DNA of 64,000 nucleotides from Taenia hydatigena (taxonomy: Eukaryota; Platyhelminthes; Cestoda; Cyclophyllidea; Taeniidae). Of the stretch, positions 12,160-23,847 are shown piece by piece (within the stretch, counting starts at the first letter, position 1; every line of letters begins with the position of its first letter). The translations under genes were made by a program, and so were the position numbers. Under the pieces are notes generated by a model. The model did no database searches, was not told where the DNA came from, and saw nothing but the letters and a program-made list of their open reading frames with translations. The stretch covers positions 1,054,001 through 1,118,000 of the forward strand of contig JADWOT020000002.1 of the NCBI GenBank assembly GCA_036345935.2, in the 5' to 3' direction.

Positions 12160-14990
12160 AGGCTAGAATTAATTTTTCAAAGGTCTGCATGTTACGCCAA
12201 CTCGTTTTCGCGAGGTCTCGCAGCTCATAGTGCTTACTCCAACTAATACGGCAAGCACCGAATCGAATGGAAAGCCAAGCAGTAAAAAGAGGTAGATGCC
12301 TTGTAACTATTCCATGCAGCTTCATAAAAGAAAGTCATCTACTGCCTCACTGTGATCCCAACACATACGTTCTCGGGTAAACGACATTATCATTATCTCA
12401 GCGAATCTCTTATCAATGAGCCGCCTGCATCACTTCTGCGTGTTCCATCAATCTATACCCCATATCCAGACATTAATTTTAAGGACACTCGGCAGAATTC
12501 CTCCTCACGTGGTCAATTTCACCCACTTAGTCCGCTTCAATGCGGACTTTGATAAACTAGCCTGTGAGAGTTTAGAATGAACTCATAGAGTATGCACTGT
12601 CTTAACATTCTTGTTGCCTCTAAGGGCAGTCATGTTTGAAGGCGATTCTTCTATAGCCAAGAATGACTAAATCTATCTAAATGACGCCGCATTATATCTC
12701 TTAACACATATTATCGCAGAGGCGTTATCTGGTTCCTAGATGAGTTTGAAGGAGTCTGAGCTATAAAGTGGTGATGGCTGTTGCAACGCAAAGTAGGGTG
12801 TAGGACTTAATGTGACGCAGGAAGAAAAATGCAGTTGAAGGCGTATGAGGGCTGATGATGGGTTCCGGATATAAGGGGTGCAAGTTTAGGGCGTCTTAGC
12901 GTGCGTTGTTTTGCACTAAGAACCTGCTTAGCTGTCGAGCATACCCTCTCACCCGTTTCCATTTCATGCTGTCTGTCCGGAAAGAATGAAGAGGTTCCTA
13001 AGGCCATTAACAAAGACTGAGTTTGTTATACGTTTGTACAAAAAATAAGAATGCACTGGAAGAATGTGGTACAATTCTTTGGATAGTTCATGGAAAAAAT
13101 GAAAAGTTATAAATGCTGTGACTAGTCAACACTACAAGGGGAATGATTACGTCAGCATTCACTTTTCTCTATCAAAATCCTCTTACTCAGGTTGACTGAT
13201 GCATACTTTTCCAAGTCAATAATGCACTGATGTGCTTCGCGGGTAATGCAGTGTACTAAGAACGTGTCGTTCGCAGTAGGTAATTAAGTGTCCGATCCAT
13301 GGAAGAAGGAGGTGCATAAATTCTGCTGAATTAGCACACGCGATTCGACATTGTGTGAGATTTTGAGAAAGGAAAGACCACGCATATAGAAAACTGTCTT
13401 GCATGCTTCAGAAATCGCCACCTTTTGTAGAATCGTTGCGAATCACTTTCATCGCGCTGCATTTAGGCCGTAGAAAATACACGAGAGCTTATTGCGAGAC
13501 AAGTGCATCCATGACATGTTACTGATTGGTATGACCTCTGGTTCAAAAGGCATAATCGGAGCATTCTCATCAAAATTGTGATCGGTCAGGCAATAAATGT
13601 TGATACTGCTTGCCATCTCAACGAAATAACTTAGTTTTCATGCCTAATTTGTGTGATGCAGATGTAAACGACTTGTGGCTCCAACAGGACGGTGACCCAA
13701 ATTATCCTCCCAGATCATAGGGTTTCGTGGCGTTAATATGCAGAAAGGCTAAAAATCACCCATGCCTTAAGGAAGGAATAGACCACTCTATTGTCGAAGT
13801 TTAGCCACATGTGTACGAAATAGTCACAGGCATTTCGCCTTCTATGCCATCTTAAGCACAACCTTAGGCTGTATGCTGCGTAAATTCATGAAATAGTTAC
13901 TGTTTTCATTGATAACCTACTTCTTGTATGAGCTTCGAGAAAAAATTTAAATACGATGTGGGACCATACTACCAAAGTGACATTTACGTGATCATAGGCC
14001 TTCTTTGGCACTTCTATTAAGGTCACTCGGGGACCTTGTGCACTACGCAGAGTGAGTGTAAGACTTTGCACCTAATCAAGGTATATTTAGGGTTTGGTAG
14101 CAGGATTTGTTGCACAAGTCTAATCGCCATTGATAGAGAGCGCTGCTCAAGCTTAAATGAGCCGACATTTAAACCGGAAAAATGTTGAATACTGTTGGGA
14201 TACAGTTGAGAAAGAACATGCAGAACTTTAGACCATTAAGGTACTTTGTAATCCACACTTGCTAGAACACGCTTCTCAAGGGTGAACAGGCTAATCAAAA
14301 AAATTCACGCGACGAACCAAAAGCCTTCAACCTCTCTATAGGAGGCGAATAAGAGAACGGAAGGAAATTAGACTTTCTCTTTGACTTAACACAACTTGAA
14401 TCTCCACATCACTGTTCAAATGCGTGATTTCATATCTTACGTCCTCCTCTCGTTCCAAGGCGAAGAAACCAGAAACAGAAGGTAGAAATGCGCAATTGAC
14501 TTCCCTTTCACTAGTGCAGCATGGGATCTTATAACTTGAGTTCGCCGCATCAAATGCAAATGCTGACAAATTGCTTCGCGCAAAATTTTCCGAGCATTCA
14601 GTAGCGAACGGGACAGTTCAGAAGACACACGCGTTCTAATGAAAGAACACAAAATCAGTGGATTAGTATAACTAAAACAGACTGGAAGCTATTAATTAAG
14701 AACACAATTTGACTTCATGAAGCTGCCTCATATTCCCCGCGCCGTGTAGATATTCTGTTTCAAACCGAAGCTTTTAATGAGACATGCTAAAAGCCTTCTT
14801 TATTTTAGATTCATGGCTATTTGAAAAATTAACAGAAATTATTTATGCAATTAAGTGTAGTTTGTTTAGACGGATCGAATTTTTTTCGAACAGCTGTCAT
14901 CTGGGCATGATAAATCGTACAGTGTTCGTCGAATGAGGAGGGAAGGGCGCGATGACAGCTGAGCAAGTCCTACCCCCCTCATCTTCCCTG
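12160..14990. other. No gene recognised
   Basis: AT-rich sequence with only short frames on both strands (for example 12807-13013 and 14336-14652). I found no splice-supported exon, no RNA gene and no repeat partner elsewhere in the window. Confidence 0.4.
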
Positions 14991-14999
14991 CCCATGCAA

Positions 15000-15900
15000 A
15001 TTCTCCTGCCTTTCATACGTCTATTTTTACGTATTTCTTGCACAAATTTCATTCCTGTTTGTTCATTTCTCGCTTCCCTCACTTCTCTTCCCCTATTCAC
15101 ATCCTCCGAGTAGTAGTGGTAGGCTTACCTATACATTTGCCACCCCCCTCCCTCTCACCCACCCATTCACTCATTCGCATCCACCTGCTAAGCACACTTA
15201 TTAGTCGCTTCACCTCCTGTCACCTCCTCCAGCCCCTCACCACCACCGTCACTGCTTATAACCTATTAGCACAAGCCCTTATCTCATTCACTCAATTTCA
15301 ATATTCCTTTTTATTAATTTCGTCCTTCTTTCTTCTACTTTTCTGCTATGGTGAGTGGCCATGCATTTAAGGCAAAGATCTTTTCAAATGGCCGCTTCTT
15401 CTTTTAGCGCTGCTTCACCTAACAATTTTTCTATTTCATCGAACCGTCATACATGTGTATCATGCATATATGCTACCAATTTACCATCTTTACTTCAAAA
15501 CCTCACCACCAGTACCGTTATTTCTTTTATTATAAATAAACGCCTACACTACTGTGCCCTTTTCTTTAGTCCATCCATCATCTCTTCTAGTATAACTACG
15601 CCATTAACACCGCAGCCTACCAACCCCCAGATTTCACACTTTTGTTATCCAATTTTTAACAAAAATAAGAGTGGATTGACAGGTCTCCGCTTTTATCAAA
15701 ATAGCATTTTGTTTTCATCAAGCGACACGCACACGCACATTTATTCGCTATTTCTCTCCTTCTCCGCTCATGCTGAAAAACAGTTTTGCGTTCCTTTCCT
15801 CAACCGTGCTAGCAACTTTTGCTCTTGTCCGAGAGGTGCTGCAGTCAGATGCTTGCAATTAACTTGGCCACGGTATGATTAGTGTTGGCGAACAACCCAA
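15000..15900 (+). repeat. Block P: copy of inverted block at 57600-58450
   Basis: The pyrimidine-rich top strand here matches the reverse complement of about 57600-58450. Both copies translate to related low-complexity text (G-x-P-x-x-L-x-x-P near the start, then an A/T-rich stretch). Near the inner end the pair GTCAGATGCTTGCAATTAAC and GTTAGATGCTCGCAATTGAC align. The long frames at 15038-15370 and 15355-15882 are produced by Ser/Thr/Pro-rich low complexity and I do not regard them as genes. Confidence 0.5.
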
Positions 15901-17215
15901 GGCAGGCTTTTCATTGCATTCTTTGCACATAATACGCTTTGCCGCTGTTTGTTTCTCGGTACTGCTTACGGTCACTTGGGTGGCCATATTTCAGATAGTG
16001 TCGTCTAAGCATCGTGCGTGATACACGGCCCAATTTAACCTCCTCCTCTTCTTTTGGAATGCGCACTTAAGCTCAACCCAGCCATGCTAGCGCATGCCTT
16101 GCGGTAAACTTCTGACTCATTTATCAGGCCCTCTTACTGTTCTCCATCCAGCGCACTTGCCTTGCCCTCCATTGAAACAACAATAAGAAAGGTAAAGCAG
16201 GGAGCATGCAGACACAAACAGAATAGTCCCGTAAGCTTAAGCCTTTTTTCATCTTGCAATCACACACACAAACTTTTGTGGCATTTTTACGAAAAAGGCC
16301 CACATTCCTTTCGATGCAATCTTATTCGATCCGTCAAATTCATGTCAAATATGCTCTTTTTGGTGAGTAGAGCAAATGCACCCACTATCCATCCGATTCG
16401 ACGAAGATAAATAGCAATGGTACAACCACTCCTAAATGACATTACTGAACCTATACAACCCTAGGAGAGCGCTCATGCTTAGGCATAGTTGTGCGTGGCT
16501 AAGTTGTCAAGGTGATGCCATACTCCAACAATGGGGACGTGCATTTATGTTGGAGAAAATGGCTGTCACACTGACAATGCTGCACCTAAGAGAACATTAT
16601 TCGTATTGTATTTTGAATGTGTGCAGACATCATCTTTCAAATCAGCGTTTTGAATTTGTCATGGATAGCGAAAATAATGGAACTGGTTTTACCCCTATAC
16701 CCTGACATTAGGTAGGACCGAAGCCACTAACCCCAAGGTCCCGTTCCTCTCCTACACAAAATCTACCCCACATTTCATTGAAAACCAAATTCAAAGTTAT
16801 GGGGCGAACCAATTTAGTGATGCCCGTGTGGGGAGCAATGTATACGACGCCAACTACTGAGCAGACATTGAAGGGTGAATGGGTGGACCCGAAAGCAGAG
16901 GTCTGCTACCAAAAGGCGTCTGTGGAGGTCAGTTTGATGCCTCCGATACGCATTAGCGCTTCAAATACTAAATATTGTGCATATGGACAGATCGACTCCT
17001 TTGCCGACGCTGCAGAGCCAGTTCGCGGATGCAGCATGGATGATGCCTCCAAAGTGGTAGGGCAGTGTGCTTATAGTAGGGCCTACACTTCACTTCCATC
17101 CCAACTCAAGTCATAGCATTTAGGTTTGAAATGGCAAACCAAAAGAGGTGTTGCTTGGCATGACTTCAGAAAATGCCTCTTGTAAGACGAGAAGAGAAAT
17201 GCCCCATTCAACCCA
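15900..17215. other. Segment absent from the inverted partner, possible insertion
   Basis: Blocks P and Q are about 1.3 kb apart here but only about 100 bp apart in the inverted partner (57490-57600). The extra segment contains a 112-codon open frame on the plus strand (16778-17116) with no recognised domain. I did not find clear terminal repeats or a target-site duplication, so insertion here and deletion there remain equally possible. Confidence 0.35.
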
Positions 17216-17219
17216 AGTT

Positions 17220-17700
17220 CTGACATTACAACAGGCAACGAGTGGAACGAAGGACAATTGCAGCAATAAAGGCGAAGCTGTAGCGTTTAAAAGCATAGGA
17301 CTTAACATCCCTCATAGACTTTATAGTGGCACGATCTACAGCCCCATCCTTTCTTGCCATTATTGCCTCCGTCGATAAGCAACGGTAGCAATCTGGCGAT
17401 GACGCTGAATAGCCTCCTACACCCAGAAATTGCGGACGGTGGCAAGGAGGCGACTGGCTATTCCAGCACACAGAGTACTGTGCTAATTGACAAGGCCAGT
17501 GTGCAAACTAGCACCCCATGCACTTTACTCGTGTCTCCGTGGCTATCACAAAATGCTCCTTGAGGAACAAATCACTATCGTCATCCTTTTGGCTCGCAAT
17601 GACTTTGTCATCATGTAGGGTCAAGCGATTGGCTGACAGTCATCCTCCCTGCTTTTAACGCATTAGGCCTCACCTGCCACATCTCTTCCACACCTCCTCC
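17220..17700 (+). repeat. Block Q: copy of inverted block at 57040-57490
   Basis: The segment matches the reverse complement of 57040-57490 with moderate divergence, for example CACGATCTACAG with CACGATCTACAGG and GCCATTATTG with GCCATTATTG. On the minus strand both copies keep a related reading: C-[YH]-R-[CY]-L-[SP]-T, then IMA, then VDR. No protein family is recognised. Confidence 0.55.
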
Positions 17701-17987
17701 TCCTTCGAGTGCTGAGTGACCTCGTATGAGACATTCAAATAACAGTCTGAACCTCACAGGCTTCGCATCGTCACTTTAATGCCTTTCACTGGCGTTACGT
17801 CTGGGCAGATGGGCGAAGCTGTGATGCAATGAGACACTGAGTGAGTGCTTCGGTTGTGGTGACAACATTTGTTTTCCAGTCTGCATGCTCTGCACGTGTA
17901 GCATAGCAGTGACCAGGCAGCTGACTTTCAACTGGTGAGACGATTGATTAAATCAGTTGCATAGGTCGCTTTCTTAAGCTAAGCTTC

Positions 17988-18523
17988 ATGATCTCGGACC
18001 CAGCTGACCACGTTTCGCAGCCTTATTTTTCATTGCCTACTTTTAATTTGCTATTTTGGTTTCATGGTCGGCTGGACTATAGCGAAAATTGTGGGCATAG
18101 TGTTGAGGAAAGGTAAGTGCTCACTTTTACACACACTTCTACTAACGCCAACGACATGTAGGTTACTAAGGTTGCAGTGGAGTGTGTCACGAGGCAGATC
18201 AGGCAGATGGTCATGTTGAAGTAGAAGAAAAGAACCCATCAGGAGTATCTGATATAGAGCTCATTAAAATTTGGCAGGTACTCGCTTCCTCCGACTTGGC
18301 TAGAAGTCATTCGCTGCGGCGGCGGATGTTGCGGTCAGTAGAAGTAAGAGGTATTGGTGTCGCAAAAAGGAGCTATGAAATATCTGAACTTTCAGATGAT
18401 TGCAAAAAGAAGAAAGGTGGTGGTGCGGTTGGCGGAACGAAAGGTTTCTTTGAGAATAAGGAGAGGATACGAAGGGCTGTTCGATTAAGGAGGATGAGGA
18501 AAGTGGGAAGAGGAGGCGAATGA
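17988..18523 (+). CDS. Candidate two-exon gene of unknown function
   Basis: ATG at 17988 opens a frame (MISDPADHVSQPY, later HGRLDYSENCGHSVEE) ending at a GTAAGT donor after 18112. A 65 bp intron with a TACTAAC-like branch site (CTACTAACGCC) and acceptor GGTTGCAG leads to 18178. The phase-2 join continues in frame with an acidic stretch (CHEADQADGHVEVEEKN) and DIELIKIWQ, then a Lys/Arg/Gly-rich end to TGA 18521-18523. The final basic stretch lies in purine-rich repeat-like sequence, so the true exon may instead end at the GTACTC donor after IKIWQ (about 18277). No domain is recognised. Support: two matching splice sites, a branch site, and a change from random-looking to acidic, compositionally protein-like sequence. 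Confidence 0.4.
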
Positions 18524-18791
18524 AGGAATGAAGGGGAAGGCTTACTATGTGATCACCAGCGATTGCCACTTTGATGGCCATCCAAAGAAGGCGTGTAGCG
18601 GCAGATGGAGATGACCCTACACCAACACTATGGGCGACTTGCGTGGCACCAACTTTAACGACCTCACCGGCACAGGTTTACCATCAACTCCACCAGACAT
18701 TGGTGGGAGAGAAAGTGTTTGATTCCCACCAATTCATGGCGTGGCAGGTTGGTGTGACTGTCTTTCAGGTTTATGCGGCATTTTTACCATA

Positions 18792-18890
18792 ATGAGGGTG
18801 TTAGTAGCACTTTGGTCTTTATTACTGTTGTTTATACATCTGCTTGCACAGGCAGCGGCCAGCAAAGGAGGAGCAGGAGGGAAGAGTTGA
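18792..18890 (+). CDS. Short frame with a strong signal peptide
   Basis: A 32-residue frame begins MRVLVALWSLLLLFIHLLAQ and continues AAASKGGAGGKS before TGA. The hydrophobic core and the small residues at the predicted cleavage site (AQA/AAS) are those of a textbook signal peptide. It could be a minute secreted peptide, or a signal-peptide exon of a larger gene running into the left arm, although I see no good donor before the stop. It lies just outside the inverted repeat, so there is no second copy to compare. Confidence 0.3.
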   Translation: MRVLVALWSLLLLFIHLLAQAAASKGGAGGKS

Positions 18891-18999
18891 TGGCCTTTAC
18901 TTTTACCAAGTAATAGTGACAACATTGTAAGTTTTCGCTGACATTTTCATAGGCTTGATTTGACAAACTAAGTGTCGTTTACTATGCCAAGGGATGAAG

Positions 19000-21800
19000 G
19001 CACCTAAAAACTTCATTCAGAAGATCATAGAACACTAATTAATTGTGCTGCATAGCGCGTCCATCCGCAACAGTCGGTGTCGATTCTTAGGTTATGGAAT
19101 CAAATGTGAATCTTATCCCTAGTGGTCAACATGCAGGCTCCTGAGAGGAATCTTGTTACTTTTCACTTTCTTGTCCTATTTGAGTTGTGAGGCTAAAATC
19201 GACCAACATTTGCGCCCTTATCTAGCCTTCTCGAATCTTTGCCTGCTCCACTAAGACTTCGTGTGTTTTTACTTGCAAATATCAAAAGGCTTTCCCATAA
19301 AAGTGATGAAATAGCATATGAAACTGATATCTGTAAAAACCGCGTGGTCAATGATTCAAGTACCAACAGTCATAAATTACATTCGCGAGGCTATAGAAAC
19401 CAAATTTTACTTTAGACGGCATTATCACGCCTTGCGAATTCTTTGAGAGGGCCATTCTTCGAGTGTTCTCACGCCCAAACTGGAATGTTAGCCACTGCCA
19501 ACACGTGGCAGCATTAACTAGGCCCGTAGTATCACATTACCTATTGCGCATTAATTTTGGCAAAAGGTCTCAGACTACTTGAAATTTAGCCTTTGCAGTT
19601 TGCTAAATGCGGAGTGCAAGTACTCTGACTGGCAAAGCAAACGAAAAATTAACAAACTTTTAGTAGAAAGGAACCAGAGCAAACTTAACACATACCTCGG
19701 CGACTGAAACCATCTTAATTACTTGCGAAAGCCAAAGCAAATATCCTATCTTCATTTTTTCGCTTTGTCTTTGATCTCGCTCTTCTTAGTAATACATTAG
19801 GCGAAAACTCTCCCCCTCAGTTAAAATATGCCTGACGACTGGGGCCCATAGTCCCGAACTTTTGACCTGCATTAATAAAACTTGTGCATTGCTCGATTTA
19901 GCAATTTGGGGATATCTATCATATAAAAAAGAAGGCTACTTTAATGTAATTCATCATAAATCCTAAACAAATGTGCTCCTGTATAATTTATTTCACTGTT
20001 ATTTCGTATATTCGATTACGAAAGTTCTTTATGCTGAAACTATTACTTGAAAGGACAGGAACGTGCACTCACAAATCCTTCCTTTTTTCGCCACATATAA
20101 ACCACTCTCACCGAAATTCATGTCAAGCTTAATGGTATGATATGGCTACACATTTGCAAAGGAGTAACCTAGAGATCTGGTCTCTTCATATCTGGTTACT
20201 GAGAGTGCAGCCGATTGAGTCTGCCTTACCGCCATCACCCACAGACAGTAAGGTGACAGGCCGAGATGAAGGAAGACAGGGAAGCGGATCTCAGCCAACC
20301 GCCTCACATATGCACCAGAATTGTAGCACTAGCACAGCTAATTTATCGGCAAGCTAATTTGTGCATTAAAAAACCGGTAGTCGAGTTGCCACGCATTTTA
20401 TCAGAAACTCGGTTGCGAGATTTAATCAGCGAGTTTTATTCCAGGCCGAGAATATCGGTTGGTACGATCCATGTTTGTACGAGCTCACATGGTCGCACTC
20501 GATGAGAATCGATGGCCAAAGAGTACTTTTCTGTCGCTAAAGCCACCTCAAATTTATGCGAAGCTAGAAAATTCGCCTTTTTAGTGGTCTTTGTCAACAC
20601 TTACGCTATAGACATGCCCCAAAATCTGGTTAGTAGTGAGATCCGCCAAAATGTTCAGCTAGCATCAATACAAGAACACAACAAGCAATTGGCGACTTTC
20701 TGTTGAGCAGATCGCTGTCCTTTTTAGACGTGCCTATATATAGAATAAATAAAGTAGCTGGCATAGATTACTGACAAGCGAGCCGCCTTTTATATAATTG
20801 GTAAGTTTGGGCAAAAGGAAACAGAAAAGAGACGATTCTGGCAGAAATGAGACAAAGATGCGAATTAGAAGTCCGACAGCATCGGTCAACATGGAAATGG
20901 GGCTGGTACATCTGAACACTCTGAGAATAGTCGAGATTAACGTTGGTACATGCAATAAATCGAATAAAGCTTGGATGCAGAGGCTGGGAGTGGAAAGCAG
21001 AGACGTTCTTATTACTCTTGACTCCCACTCTCGCGACCAAGTCAAAGGCCATCATCGAGGGTAGCTGTACTACTGTAAGGTGGGAAATAATCAGATCTAT
21101 CATGAGCATCGCCTTCAATGTCCCACTGTTTGCGAGGAATGGGTGGGGGAAGCCGATCCGTTGCGAGTAAAGGGATGGAATGGGGGGCGCAAGGGGGCAT
21201 ATTTACAGTTACCCCTGCGAGAACAAGTCCTATTTTTCACGAGAGCATATGTTTTGCCCATAAGCATCCCTAACAGTGAAGCATGGCACTTGCATTTTTG
21301 GCAGAAAGTCTGCTATGCAATAACCCGCATACCTGAGCCTACCTCTGGTCACTATTTGGTAGGACTTACCAGGCAAATCTCATATTCCGGACAATCAGGA
21401 TGTGATAAGTTCAGAAATGGGGGTGACAGTCAGTCAAGGTCCCAAAATCTGCGTGCAAGATGTTAAGCTTGTTCAAGGCGCAACATACTCCGAGGCGAAA
21501 ATGCCGTGAACATAAACAACAGTAATTAATTTGGGATCACTTCAATGGCAGCCTACAGCCTTTGTTTTATTCCTATGCTTTGTAGGCTAGAATAGGATTA
21601 ATAGCACCTTGCTGTTAAAAGGTGATAGGGCTAGGTCAAGCAGGCTAAAGATAGATTTCGAATTTTTCAGTACATTAAAAACGCCTTTCCTGATGGACAA
21701 TTTAGAGTACATTACGAAGAACTAGGCATCTGAATTCAGGCGCATTTTAACCACGTACCTACAGTGAGCAAATTTGTGGCCAAGCGCATAAGGTCGACTA
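19000..21800. other. Arm interior without a supported gene
   Basis: Several frames of 75-128 codons overlap in different readings on both strands (20266-20505, 20734-21118, 20798-21064, 21080-21466). All are preserved in the other arm only because the DNA is nearly identical. No domain, splice pattern or known repeat is recognised, so I do not call a gene. Confidence 0.35.
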
Positions 21801-21825
21801 CTGCTCTGTATTTTACTCATATGTA

Positions 21826-22736
21826 ATGTTGAGGACAGATCCAGGAGAGCCTCTTACTCACTCATTGAATTTACCACAAGCTCTTCCACGAGACTTCGAG
21901 CGATTCGCCATTTTTCTCCTTAAGATGGCTCGCTACAGATGCACAGTGTGCTCCACTTTTTCGCAGACGTCATCCCAGGCCTCAAACACTTAATTCGCGA
22001 ACACCATAGTAGGCGCCTTTCATTTGTGGATGTATTATGAGCATGCGTTTCTGTGCATATGCACATGTACACAAGAAAACGCTGAATTTGTGCATAAGTA
22101 CTTGTGTTTATGCCTGTTGATTCCGTGTCTTATTATGAATAAATTACTCGCAGCAAGTGAAACAACTCTTGTTTGATCCAAATTATAATTGGATGCTCAA
22201 TAGGCAAACGAAGTAGGCGAATGGCATCACAGTCTTAGCACCTTATTTTACGTGTGCTTGTGGCTTTTCAGTAATCGTGCAATTGCCTTGTCCGACTTGC
22301 CAAACGCGTTACAGATCCTACGCAAGGCTCTTGTTGCATCAGAAACGTAAGAGAAATTACCAAACCTCTCCATTATTTTTGCTACGTGCCTTCTCATTTG
22401 TCAAAAACCTTCTTTTCAATCTTAGTTTTGAATCACAGCCTATGTCCTGCGTGCCTCGTTCCATTCGCAAACTTTCGTTTGCTTCTCAGTCATTTCATCG
22501 AAATGCATATTTGTGAGTGAAATTCTGTTAACCCTTAATTAAAATCCTCCCTGTGCGCTGCATCTCAGTCGCGGCTTTGGCCTTCCACGCGACCTCCTCC
22601 TATACTTGTGTTTTATTCTGCATTGCTGTAGCTCGAAGAATGGCGAATTCAGAAATGCGCTTTTACTGCATAAAATGCTTTGCAGGGTACCCGACGTTCG
22701 AGGGTTTCTTAGATCATATGAGTTCACAACATGTCT
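21826..22736 (+). pseudogene. C2H2 zinc-finger exon cluster L1 (exons a, b, c), frameshifted
   Basis: There are three small exons, all phase 1 at the joins. Exon a (21826-22008) reads LNLPQALPRDFERF, then YRCTVCSTF, then, in a shifted frame, GLKHLIREHH. It matches C-x2-C-x12-H-x4-H except that the frame breaks at a run of five T (21957-21961). Exon b (22272-22346, acceptor TGGCTTTTCAG, donor GTAAGA) reads LPCPTCQTRYRSYARLLLHQK, with C-x2-C-x12-H but no second His. Exon c (22632-22736, acceptor TTGCTGTAG, donor GTAAGT) reads MRFYCIKCFAG and FLDHMSSQH, a complete C2H2 finger. The exon phases suit one spliced multi-finger protein, presumably DNA-binding. The break in exon a, present in both arms, suggests a pseudogene unless the T run is a sequencing error. 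Confidence 0.5.
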
Positions 22737-23039
22737 GTAAGTATTTCTTCGATAATCAGACTTGTACTGCAATAAGTGCTTGTTGCAACGCCTTAGTTTT
22801 CCGTTTTTGCAGGCATTTGGCACAATGTATTTAGTGGAACGCAAGCACTCGCAATTTTGTGAGCGAAATCGGCAAGTATTAGCAATGCCTATGTCAATTT
22901 ATTGCCTTTTTACATTAAAACAATCCTCAGTAAGTTTAAAGCGCTCAGTGCATAGGTCTTAAATATACACATCGCAAAGAATTTTTTGGCGAAGTTCTGA
23001 TCATGTAAAATCAATTAAGCGTCGCTAGACAGATATGAT

Positions 23040-23250
23040 AATGCGAACATCGTATTGCATTGCGTTACGTCAGACCGCATCGGTGGTGTAGACAATTCAG
23101 ACGATGTTACAGTAATGCCACATTACCGACAATTGGGCGTGTATTTGCAAATCGCTGGATATTTTAATGGAACATGCACACGTATTTATAAATGCGATAA
23201 CCAAAATTTACTTGTCTGTTTTCTAGAGTTTCCGAATGAGATGTATTAGC
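23040..23250 (+). other. Zinc-finger unit tail homologous to 27805-27930
   Basis: The DNA starting CGTATTGCATTGCGTTACGTC aligns with CGTATTGCATTGTGTCACAC in the second unit of the same arm and continues to GGGCGTGTATTTGC versus GAGCGTGTATGTTTG. This shows that the two zinc-finger units of the arm are duplicates along more than their exons. The frame here (61-64 codons, several Cys) has no clear finger. Confidence 0.35.
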
Positions 23251-23847
23251 TTACCACCTACAGATGTGGACTTGGCTATGTGCTCTGCGAGGAGGTACGC
23301 GCTTAATGCTTGGCAGATATATTGCAACTATTACTTCTGTTGCTTTAATCATGATCGCTGCTACACGCAAGGGTGGATTTCTATCAAAGCGTCAGAAAAT
23401 TGAGGCAAAAATATGAAATTCTACAACGTATTTGATTGGATGCAGCATAGGAAGTAGGGTCAGAGTTGTAAAAATAACATGTCGTTGCCCATTTTGAGGT
23501 TTTACAATGCAACATGACACAAGTCATTATTGTCAATAAAATTGAGCATTGAAATTCTCAGGATTTCACTGCGAACATTGATGTGGTCTGTTCATTCCAA
23601 GGTGTACATTAGGGTCATATCTAATAATAACCTCTTAAGCGGAGATTATGCACTGCCAGATAAGCACAATTTAGTCCTTCGAAATTGGTATGGCACCTGC
23701 CACGCCAATAAACGTTGACAACTATTGAATTCGTAGCAGAGAACAAAGACGCAATAAGAGTGGCGATAAAACAGAGACACTGGACATTATTGCCTCATAC
23801 GAGTAGGGCACACATCGAATGGTAGTAGGCTTCGGGAAGTGTGCTAA

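Larger units (their letters stand above)
8040..12160 (+). repeat. Antigen duplication unit B
   Basis: This is a direct copy of unit A upstream and of unit C (46610-50800) downstream. Unit C matches unit B almost throughout: intron 1 remnant, exons 2 and 3, then a 2.5 kb flank with shared strings such as TTATTTTGTACCAC (10301 and 47831), TTGCAGGGGTGAT (11254 and 49827) and TTCAAAAGAGCT (11609 and 50148). The flank encodes no gene that I recognise. Boundaries are approximate. Confidence 0.7.

Noticed and set aside
15038..15882. Two long plus-strand frames (110 and 175 codons)
   Set aside because: They are Ser/Thr/Pro/Ile-rich low-complexity readings from a pyrimidine-rich strand inside repeat block P, without domain or splice support.
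18560..18920. Extension of the inverted repeat beyond 18930, pairing with 43303-43424
   Set aside because: A weak match (ACACCCTCATT with ACACATTGATT) was seen, but it is too short and gapped to support homology.
20734..21466. Several overlapping frames of 75-128 codons in the arm, conserved in the other arm
   Set aside because: At least four frames on both strands are open over the same DNA. Conservation between arms is only DNA identity, and no motif was found.
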